The position numbers and the translations under genes are program-made. This document shows, piece by piece, positions 26,859-32,530 of a stretch of DNA of 64,000 nucleotides (position 1 is the stretch's first letter; every line of letters starts with the position of its first letter). The notes under the pieces are model-generated. The model searched no databases. It had not been told where the DNA came from and saw only the letters and a program-made list of their open reading frames with translations. The stretch covers positions 682,001-746,000 of the forward strand of contig NZ_JANUHB010000002.1 of assembly GCF_024756255.1 (NCBI RefSeq), given 5' to 3'. The stretch comes from Massilia agilis. Its GTDB lineage: Bacteria; Pseudomonadota; Gammaproteobacteria; Burkholderiales; Burkholderiaceae_D.

Positions 26859-27080
26859 ATGAAAACCATCAAGCAACTGGTAGTGTGTGCATCGCTGGCA
26901 ACCGCGGCCCTGGGCCTGACCGGCTGCGCCGGCATGTCGCAGCAGGACCGTAACACCGCCATTGGCGCGGGCGCAGGCGCCGTGGTCGGCGGCGCGCTCA
27001 CCGGTGGCAGCGCGGCCGGCACCGTCGGCGGCGCGGCCGTGGGCGGCGTGATCGGCAACCAGGTCAAATCGACGCACTAA
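26859..27080 (+). CDS. OsmB-like glycine-zipper lipoprotein
   Basis: 73 residues from the ATG at 26859 (AAAGGAGATC upstream). The lipobox LGLTGC leads directly into a glycine zipper (TAIGAGAGAVVGGALTGGSAAGTVGGAAVGGVIGNQV). Size and layout match OsmB, the osmotically and stress-inducible outer-membrane lipoprotein. A strong terminator follows 22 bp after the stop. An in-frame ATG at 26793 would add 22 residues without a signal and is not favoured. Confidence 0.85.
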   Translation: MKTIKQLVVCASLATAALGLTGCAGMSQQDRNTAIGAGAGAVVGGALTGGSAAGTVGGAAVGGVIGNQVKSTH

Positions 27081-27101
27081 GCTGCCGCACGTTGGACAAA
27101 A

Positions 27102-27126
27102 GCGCCCCGCTCGCCGGGGCGTTTTT
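27102..27126 (+). terminator. Terminator of the OsmB-like gene
   Basis: A 7-bp stem (CGCCCCG at 27103-27109, partner 27115-27121) with a 5-nt loop is followed by TTTTT at 27122-27126. Confidence 0.85.
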
Positions 27127-27151
27127 CGTTGCACCGCGCGTCAACGCACTT

Positions 27152-27235
27152 GTAGGGTGGGCAGATTTCTGCCCACGCGTTCAGCTGACGCCAGCGCTGC
27201 CTGGACGCGTGGGCAGGAGGACCTGGCCACCCTAC
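27152..27235. repeat. GTAGGGTGGGCA palindrome, copy C
   Basis: Two units face each other. GTAGGGTGG (27152-27160) pairs with 27227-27235, TGCCCACGCGT (27170-27180) pairs with ACGCGTGGGCA (27205-27215), and the first unit also folds alone (TGGGCAGA/TCTGCCCA, 27158-27175). It lies in the convergent gap between the OsmB-like and Crp/Fnr-type genes. Confidence 0.85.
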
Positions 27236-27239
27236 GACT

Positions 27240-27974
27240 TCACACCAGTAACACCGGCTCCAGCGCCACCTCGCCCGCTTCCTTGACGATTTCGTAGCAG
27301 GTGCACGCCGCGGCGGCCAGCCCGTCCGGATCCAGGATCTCGATATTGCCCCGGCTGTAGATGATCAGCCCCTGCTGCTGCAGCGCGCTCGCCGCCTTGG
27401 TCACGCCGACGCGACGCACGCCCAGCGCGTGGGCCAGGAACTCGTGGGTGAGATGGAACTTGTCCGACTGCAGCCGGTCGCGCGTGACCAGCAGCGAGCG
27501 CGCCAGCCGCGCTTCGAGGACGTGGAAGCGGCTGCACACCGCAATCTGGATCGCCTGCACCAGCAGGGTGTCGGTGTAGCGCGCCAGCACCCGCTGCAGC
27601 GCCGGGCTGCCCGCGAACGCCTCGCGCAGGGCGTCGCTCTCCATCCGGCTGGCGCTGCCCGCGCGCTGCACCACCGCGCGCACCTGGGTGGTCTCGTGGC
27701 CCAGCGCCACCGTTGCGCCGAGCATGCCCTCGCGCCCCACCAGTCCCACTTCCAGCGTCATCCGTCCCTCGGCCACGGCCTGCAGCGAAATCAGGCAATC
27801 GTGGGGGAAATAGACGTGGCGGATCGGGTCGCCCGGCTCGGACAGCACCTCGCCGGCCTCGACCCGCACCGGATCGAGCAGCGACAGCACATGCGCCAGC
27901 TCCTCGGGCGGCAGTGCGGACAGCAGCAGGTTGGCGTTGTGCTCTGCGATCCGGCGCGGTGCGGCAGACTTCAT
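27240..27974 (-). CDS. Crp/Fnr family transcriptional regulator
   Basis: 244 residues from the ATG at 27974, which has AAAGG 4 nt upstream; in-frame ATGs at 27998 and 28043 lack ribosome sites. An N-terminal cyclic-nucleotide-binding fold (PGDPIRHVYFPHDCLISLQAV, VGLVGREGMLGA) is followed by a dimer helix and a Crp-type winged helix (LTHEFLAHALGVRRVGVTKAASALQQQGLI, SRGNIEILD). There is no FNR-type N-terminal cysteine cluster, so it is not an iron-sulfur oxygen sensor; the ligand is unknown. The site at 28090 is placed for autoregulation, and I propose this protein as the factor binding the GTNCG-N4-CGNAC elements. Confidence 0.9.
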   Translation of the reverse strand: MKSAAPRRIAEHNANLLLSALPPEELAHVLSLLDPVRVEAGEVLSEPGDPIRHVYFPHDCLISLQAVAEGRMTLEVGLVGREGMLGATVALGHETTQVRAVVQRAGSASRMESDALREAFAGSPALQRVLARYTDTLLVQAIQIAVCSRFHVLEARLARSLLVTRDRLQSDKFHLTHEFLAHALGVRRVGVTKAASALQQQGLIIYSRGNIEILDPDGLAAAACTCYEIVKEAGEVALEPVLLV

Positions 27975-28089
27975 CGGACCTTTACGGTTGGATTGCATCT
28001 GTTCGGGCCTTTGGCTGACCGGCGACAAGCGCCGCGGATACATTTGCAAACAATTTCAGCCAGCGTAAAGGGGGTGGTGCCTGAAGTAT

Positions 28090-28103
28090 GTACGGTGACG
28101 CAC
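28090..28103. promoter_or_regulatory. Bidirectional GTNCG-N4-CGNAC site between crp/fnr-type gene and 28185 gene
   Basis: GTACG-GTGA-CGCAC, centre 28096.5. TACGCT on the minus strand (28067 to 28062) and GACAAT on the plus strand (28126-28131) both start 29.5 bp from the centre. Confidence 0.65.
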
Positions 28104-28184
28104 GGACGCTGAGCTTGTGCCTGTTGACAATGAGACTCTCGAACAGGCGATCCCAAGCCCGCAACCAACAGGAAAGGACACATC

Positions 28185-28958
28185 ATGGAGACGCACCCGA
28201 TCCCGTCCGCGCGCAACGCCGGCCATCATCCGCTGATGATCCTGGCGGCCGTCGCCGTTGTGCTGTTCTGCCTGGTCGGCACCGCCGCCGTGCTCGGCTG
28301 GCTGCCGTCCTCGATCGGCAGTAACACCGCAAACCGGCAGCTCAGCGACGCCGACCGCGTGGCGCTGTCCGCCGGCATGCAAACGCCGCCTGCGGCCGCG
28401 CCACTGGCACCGCAGCCGCTGCAACCGGCGCCGGCCCAGGCGCCGCAACTGGCCCAGCAATACGCGCCGCAGCCGGCCTACCCGGCCCAGCAATATGCGC
28501 CGCAGCCGGCCACCACGGTGCCGCCGCCGATGCCGGCCGCCGCGCCGCCGGTCCCGGTGCCGGACACCGCCCGCGCCCACAGCAAGCCGACCCGCGTGGC
28601 AGCAGTGGAGGCTGAACGTGGCTGGTGCGCCAGCTGCGGCAACATCGAATCGATCCGCACCATCACCACCCGCGCCCGCGGCTCGGGCCTGGGCGCGGCC
28701 GGCGGCGCCATCCTCGGCGGCCTGCTGGGCAACCAGGTGGGCAGCGGCAATGGCCGCCAGCTGGCCACGGTGGCCGGCGCGGTCGGCGGCGCGGTGGTCG
28801 GCAACCAGGTCGAGGGCAACATGCACGCCAACCAGACCTATGAAATCCGGGTGCGCCTGGACGACGGCACGCTGCGCACCTTCCACCAGAGCACCCCGCC
28901 CGCCTGGCATACCGGCGAGCGCGTGCGCATCGTCAAGGGGCACCTGCGGCCCGCCTGA
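28185..28958 (+). CDS. Glycine-zipper 2TM protein with N-terminal membrane anchor
   Basis: 257 residues. AAAGGACACATC precedes the ATG. One N-terminal membrane helix (MILAAVAVVLFCLVGTAAVL) is followed by a Pro/Ala/Gln-rich linker with YAPQPAYPAQQ repeats. A CASC pair precedes the glycine-zipper hairpin (GAAGGAILGGLLGNQVGSG, GAVGGAVVGNQV) and the C-terminal beta domain is shared with the 18888 protein. The anchor in the inner membrane and the long Pro linker suggest a periplasm-spanning protein. A terminator follows. Confidence 0.82.
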   Translation: METHPIPSARNAGHHPLMILAAVAVVLFCLVGTAAVLGWLPSSIGSNTANRQLSDADRVALSAGMQTPPAAAPLAPQPLQPAPAQAPQLAQQYAPQPAYPAQQYAPQPATTVPPPMPAAAPPVPVPDTARAHSKPTRVAAVEAERGWCASCGNIESIRTITTRARGSGLGAAGGAILGGLLGNQVGSGNGRQLATVAGAVGGAVVGNQVEGNMHANQTYEIRVRLDDGTLRTFHQSTPPAWHTGERVRIVKGHLRPA

Positions 28959-28977
28959 GCGCAACCAGCCTGGCTTC

Positions 28978-29017
28978 GCCGGGACCGGCCTTGTGGCCCG
29001 TCCCGGCTTTTCTTTTT
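28978..29017 (+). terminator. Terminator of the 28185 gene
   Basis: GCCGGGAC (28978-28985) pairs with GTCCCGGC (29000-29007), with an inner GGCC/GGCC pairing, followed by a T-rich run (29008-29017). Confidence 0.8.
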
Positions 29018-29023
29018 CGCAAT

Positions 29024-29037
29024 GTGCGTCACCGCAC
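29024..29037 (+). promoter_or_regulatory. GTNCG-N4-CGNAC site for the 29124 gene
   Basis: GTGCG-TCAC-CGCAC begins 7 bp after the preceding terminator. CAGAAT (29060-29065) starts 29.5 bp from the centre. Confidence 0.6.
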
Positions 29038-29123
29038 GGAAGTGCCCGTGCCCCCGGCCCAGAATTGTTGCACTGGAACAGCATACGGTGCAGCGACATC
29101 AACCAACCGCAAGGGGACGAGGC

Positions 29124-29351
29124 ATGAACACCATGACGTGGGTCGGCATCATCGTTTGGGGAATGATCATCACCGGTTTTGGTCTCGCCTCGGCGGGCAC
29201 GCCCTCCGGCATCGAGCCGGACATGCAGGCGCACGATGTGCTGTTCCTGGTCAGCGGCGGCCTGCTGACCGTGCTGATCGGCGTGGCGGGCGTCATGGGC
29301 CTGATGGGCTGGATCCCGGGCCTGCGCAAGGAGAGCGAATCTGCCGCCTAA
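29124..29351 (+). CDS. Small two-helix membrane protein, hypothetical
   Basis: 75 residues from the ATG at 29124, preceded by GGGGACGAGG. Two membrane segments (WVGIIVWGMIITGFGLASAG and VLFLVSGGLLTVLIGVAGVMGLMGW) flank a short acidic loop. I know no characterised homologue. It has its own GTNCG-N4-CGNAC site, and its stop overlaps the start of the next site. Confidence 0.7.
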   Translation: MNTMTWVGIIVWGMIITGFGLASAGTPSGIEPDMQAHDVLFLVSGGLLTVLIGVAGVMGLMGWIPGLRKESESAA

Positions 29352-29352
29352 C

Positions 29353-29366
29353 GTACGGCAGCGAAC
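29353..29366 (+). promoter_or_regulatory. GTNCG-N4-CGNAC site for the 29439 gene
   Basis: GTACG-GCAG-CGAAC starts 2 bp after the upstream stop codon. CATACT (29389-29394) begins 29.5 bp from the centre, so the 48-residue gene has its own promoter. Confidence 0.6.
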
Positions 29367-29438
29367 GGAGTGTGAACGCGGCGGTCTTCATACTTGAACC
29401 CAAGCCGCGTTAGCGGCCCCATCCAAGGAGGACCAATC

Positions 29439-29585
29439 ATGCTCTATACCATTGCAGTCATACTCATCATCCTGTGGCTGCTCGGCCTGGTAACGTCATA
29501 CACGGTCGGCGGTTTCATCCACATCCTGCTGGTAGTGGCCATCATCATGATCCTGGTGCGCCTGATCAGCGGACGCGGCATATAG
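29439..29585 (+). CDS. lmo0937-type small membrane protein
   Basis: 48 residues: MLYTIAVILIILWLLGLV, a TVGGFIHILL turn, then a second hydrophobic segment and a basic end (RLISGRGI). This is the pattern of the lmo0937/DUF5670 family of tiny membrane proteins often induced in stress. GGAGGACC lies 4-11 nt before the ATG. A strong terminator follows, so it is probably monocistronic from its own promoter. Confidence 0.8.
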   Translation: MLYTIAVILIILWLLGLVTSYTVGGFIHILLVVAIIMILVRLISGRGI

Positions 29586-29606
29586 TAGCGCGCGTTTGAA
29601 GACCGG

Positions 29607-29657
29607 TCCGTTTCGCGGTTGCGCCTGGCAGGCGTGACGGCGAAACGGATCGCTTTT
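29607..29657 (+). terminator. Terminator of the lmo0937-type gene
   Basis: TCCGTTTCGC (29607-29616) pairs perfectly with GCGAAACGGA (29640-29649), an inner CGCCT/AGGCG stem extends it, and a CGCTTTTT run follows. Confidence 0.8.
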
Positions 29658-29664
29658 TCATTGG

Positions 29665-30249
29665 ATGCACCCGATGGATGCCGACCCGGTCCGCATCGCC
29701 GGCCAGCAGCTGCTGGCCGACGAATACTACCCGTTAAAGCGCGTCACCTACGACCAGCGCCGCCGCGACGGCAGCTGGCAGCACGAGACGCGCGAGGTGT
29801 ATGACAGTGCCAGCGGCGCCGCCGTGCTGCTGTACGACCTGGCGCGCCGCACGGTGGTGCTCACGCGCCAGTTCCGCATCGGCGCGCGCCTGGCCGGCCA
29901 TGACGGTTACCTGATCGAAGTGCCAGCCGGCGTCCTCGACGGCAAAAGCCCGGACGAGCGGGTGCGCGCCGAGCTGCTGGAGGAGACCGGCTACCGCATC
30001 GAGCGCGTCGACAAGGTGATGGAATTGTTTGCCAGCCCCGGCTCGCTGACGGAACGCGTGCACTACTTCGTGGCCCCCTATGACCCGGCCATGCGCGAGC
30101 ACGCCGGCGGCGGCAAGCGCGACGAAGGCGAGGACATCGAAGTGATCGAGCTCTCGTTCGAGGACGCGCTGGCGCGGGTGGCGAGCGGCGAGATCGTGGA
30201 TGCCAAGACTGTCGTGCTTTTGCAATACCTGCAGCTGCACCTGGCTTGA
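29665..30249 (+). CDS. NUDIX hydrolase, NudK/ADP-ribose pyrophosphatase type
   Basis: 194 residues. The Nudix box is complete (GVLDGKSPDERVRAELLEETGY) and is preceded by the EVPAG strand typical of the ADP-ribose/GDP-mannose pyrophosphatase group. The C-terminal DAKTVVLLQYL helix fits NudK. It would hydrolyse nucleotide sugars. The start is either 29665 or 29674 (two in-frame ATGs, no ribosome site for either). It begins 7 bp after a terminator T-run, so its promoter may overlap the preceding hairpin. Confidence 0.88.
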   Translation: MHPMDADPVRIAGQQLLADEYYPLKRVTYDQRRRDGSWQHETREVYDSASGAAVLLYDLARRTVVLTRQFRIGARLAGHDGYLIEVPAGVLDGKSPDERVRAELLEETGYRIERVDKVMELFASPGSLTERVHYFVAPYDPAMREHAGGGKRDEGEDIEVIELSFEDALARVASGEIVDAKTVVLLQYLQLHLA

Positions 30250-30277
30250 CGCGCGCCGTGCCGCGCGCGCCGCGCTA

Positions 30278-30302
30278 ACCGGGATCAAGACCCGGTCCTT
30301 TT
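30278..30302 (+). terminator. Terminator of the NUDIX gene
   Basis: ACCGGG (30278-30283) pairs with CCCGGT (30291-30296) around a 7-nt loop, followed by CCTTTT. Confidence 0.6.
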
Positions 30303-30354
30303 CGCTGCGCAATAGTGTTCCTTCATCCGGGCAATACTTCTGAGGAGCACACTT

Positions 30355-30816
30355 ATGCATAGCTCATTCGACACCAGGGCGCTGCGGCCCGCCGCCAGCG
30401 CCAACGCCCTGTGGAACCCGACGGTTGCCGCGCTCTGGAGCATCGTCTTCACGCCCGCCTTCGGCGCCTGGCTCCTGATGCGCAACTGGGAAGCGCTGGG
30501 CGACGCCCGCCAGGCGCTGGCAGCGCGCAAATGGTTCGTGTTCAGCATGGGGCTGCTTGCGGTGCGCCTGCTGTCCTCTGCCGTCAACGCGCGTGTCAAC
30601 GGCCAGTCGAACCTGATGCACTGGGCCGGCTGGATGTTCCTGCTGGCCTGGTGGATCGGGGCCGCCGCCCCGCAAGCGCGCCTGCTGCACACCCGCTTTG
30701 GCGCCGACTACCCGCGCCAGGGCTGGGACTATGCCTTGCTGCTGGCCGTGTTCGCCGGCACCGCCTACTGGATCCTGTCGGCCGGTTTCACCTGGCTGCT
30801 GGTGGCGCTGACCTGA
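30355..30816 (+). CDS. Multi-pass membrane protein, hypothetical
   Basis: 153 residues with about four hydrophobic segments (ALWSIVFTPAFGAWLLM, WFVFSMGLLAVRLL, WAGWMFLLAWWIG, YALLLAVFAGTAYWIL). TGAGGAGCAC precedes the ATG. The layout resembles uncharacterised inner-membrane proteins annotated only as 'hypothetical' in Burkholderiales. No partner gene is obvious; the next gene starts 77 bp later on the same strand. Confidence 0.7.
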   Translation: MHSSFDTRALRPAASANALWNPTVAALWSIVFTPAFGAWLLMRNWEALGDARQALAARKWFVFSMGLLAVRLLSSAVNARVNGQSNLMHWAGWMFLLAWWIGAAAPQARLLHTRFGADYPRQGWDYALLLAVFAGTAYWILSAGFTWLLVALT

Positions 30817-30893
30817 TTACCCCCACCGATGGTGCTGGATATTCCGGACGTAACCAGTAACAATATGGCACCTCGACTCAGGGAGACCGAACA

Positions 30894-31439
30894 ATGAAAT
30901 CGCATCGCCATGCACTTGCTGCGCTCGTGATCGGCGCGGCAGCCGCCCTGCCTGCTTCCGCCCAGACCATCAAGCCGGGCCTGTGGGAAATGACCAGCAA
31001 CATGGGCGGCCAGGCCGGCAACGCCATGGCCGAGTTGCAAAAGCAGATGGCCGACATGGACCCGCAAGAGCGCAAGATGATGCAGCAGATGATGGCCAAG
31101 CAAGGCGTGCAGATGAGCGCCGGTGCCGGCGGCGGCATGGTCACCAAGGTGTGCATTTCGCCGGACATGGCCAAGCGCGGCGACGGCCTGATGCAGCAAA
31201 AAGGCGACTGCAGCTACAAGAACACGCCGATGGGCGCCGGCAAGTACAAGTACACGTTCAGCTGCGCCAACCCGAAGACCACCGGCGAAGGCGAAGTGAG
31301 CTTTACCGGCGATACCGCCTACAAGTCGAAGATGAAAGTGGTCTCGGGCCGCGAGACGATGACGATGGATGCCAGCGGCAAATGGCTGGGCGCCGATTGC
31401 GGTGCGATCAAGCCGCTGGCGGTGTCCAGGGCCAAATAG
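30894..31439 (+). CDS. DUF3617 family periplasmic protein
   Basis: 181 residues with a signal peptide ending in PASAQT. The IKPGLWEMTSNM opening is the DUF3617 signature. A Met/Gln-rich helix (MDPQERKMMQQMMAK) and two cysteine-bearing strands (KVCISPDM, FSCANPKT plus ADCGAIKP) follow. Function is unknown; family members are widespread in Proteobacteria. Repeat copy D lies directly downstream. Confidence 0.82.
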   Translation: MKSHRHALAALVIGAAAALPASAQTIKPGLWEMTSNMGGQAGNAMAELQKQMADMDPQERKMMQQMMAKQGVQMSAGAGGGMVTKVCISPDMAKRGDGLMQQKGDCSYKNTPMGAGKYKYTFSCANPKTTGEGEVSFTGDTAYKSKMKVVSGRETMTMDASGKWLGADCGAIKPLAVSRAK

Positions 31440-31460
31440 CCGGCCAATCGGACGCTGATT

Positions 31461-31540
31461 GAACGCGTGGGCAGGACCTGCCCACCCTACGCCACGCGGC
31501 TGCTCCAGGTAGGGTGGGCAGATCCTCTGCCCACGCGTTC
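31461..31540. repeat. GTAGGGTGGGCA palindrome, copy D
   Basis: GAACGCGTGGGCAG (31461-31474) pairs with 31527-31540 over 14 bp, and CTGCCCACCCTAC (31478-31490) pairs with GTAGGGTGGGCAG (31509-31521) over 13 bp. The two units are back-to-back, the reverse order of copy C. It lies in the convergent gap before the aminotransferase gene. Confidence 0.85.
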
Positions 31541-31548
31541 AACGCCAG

Positions 31549-32385
31549 TCAGCAGTTCTCCACAAACGCCAGGTACAGCTCGCGCGCCTGGCGCGCCACC
31601 GGCCCCGCCTCCAGCGTGCGGCCTTCGTAGCGGGTGCACGGCGTCACCTTGCCGTAATTGCCTGTGCTGAAAATCTCGCGCGCCGTATCCAGCTCTTCCG
31701 GCTTGACCGTGCGCTCTTCCACCTGCACCCCCGCCTCGCCCAAGAGCGCGATCACGCGTGCGCGGGTGATGCCGGCCAGGAAGGTGCCGTTGTCCACTGG
31801 CGTCACCACCTTGCCGTCCTGCGTCACGAGGAACAAGTTGGACGACGCAAACTCGGCCACGTTGCCGGCCGCATCGAGCATGATCGCCTGGTCGAACCCG
31901 CGCGCCTTCGCTTCGCGCATCGCACGGGTCGAGTTGGCATACAGCGCCGACGCCTTGGCATCGGTCGGCGCCATGCTCGGCTCCGGACGGCGCAGCGTGG
32001 ACAGGCAGGCCGAGAACCCGGTGAACGTCGGCAGCGGCGCATCGAACAGGGTCAGCGCAAAGCCGGTCTTCTCCGGTTCCGGGATCAGGAAGCCCTCGGC
32101 GGCAAACACCAGCGGACGGATGTACAGCTCGGCGTCGGCCGGGAACCTGGCCACGCCCTCGCGCACCAGCGCTTCCATCTCGTCCACCGTCAACGGGCAA
32201 CGCAGGCCCAGCTTGTCGGCCGAGCGCACCACGCGCTCCAGGTGCGGCCGCAGGTCCGGCAGCCGCCCGCCCATTGCGCGCGCGCCATCGAACACGGACG
32301 AGCCCAACCACACGCTATGGTCCATCGCGCCGTACAGGGGGACGTTCCCCTCGTTCCATTGTCCGTTGAAGTAAGTCAGGTACAT
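31549..32385 (-). CDS. ilvE: Class IV aminotransferase, branched-chain type
   Basis: 278 residues, slightly shorter than E. coli IlvE (309). The fold-type IV signature is complete: WLGSSVFDGARAM near the start, the PLP lysine in TDAKASALYANS, the VAEFASSNLFLV strand and the TFLAGITRARVIAL helix. It should transfer amino groups between branched-chain 2-oxo acids and glutamate; a D-amino-acid transaminase is a less likely alternative. It is monocistronic, divergent from the Gcr gene. Confidence 0.85.
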   Translation of the reverse strand: MYLTYFNGQWNEGNVPLYGAMDHSVWLGSSVFDGARAMGGRLPDLRPHLERVVRSADKLGLRCPLTVDEMEALVREGVARFPADAELYIRPLVFAAEGFLIPEPEKTGFALTLFDAPLPTFTGFSACLSTLRRPEPSMAPTDAKASALYANSTRAMREAKARGFDQAIMLDAAGNVAEFASSNLFLVTQDGKVVTPVDNGTFLAGITRARVIALLGEAGVQVEERTVKPEELDTAREIFSTGNYGKVTPCTRYEGRTLEAGPVARQARELYLAFVENC

Positions 32386-32462
32386 GCATTCCCCCAGTGT
32401 TCGACAAGCGTTAAAGTGTACCGCAGATACGCGACGGTTTCCCGGCGTCTATTGTTGAGTCT

Positions 32463-32476
32463 GTACGCTGGCGTAC
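32463..32476 (+). promoter_or_regulatory. GTNCG-N4-CGNAC site for the Gcr-phospholipase D operon
   Basis: GTACG-CTGG-CGTAC, inside a 16-bp stretch with matching outer T and A. TACACT (32499-32504) starts 29.5 bp from the centre, giving a leader of about 20 nt. Confidence 0.65.
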
Positions 32477-32530
32477 AAAGTTCCGGTGGCGCCCCGCGTA
32501 CACTGTGCTTTTCGGCTTTGGCTGGGTGCA

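Noticed and set aside
27136..27149. GCGCG-TCAA-CGCAC between the terminator and repeat copy C
   Set aside because: It lies in a convergent gap with no promoter to control and deviates in the first half-site; probably chance.
14191..32476. Reading the GTTCG-N4-CGAAC copies as Gram-positive type LexA boxes
   Set aside because: The Bacillus box is CGAAC-N4-GTTCG, the half-sites in the opposite order, and most copies have G or A in place of the T.
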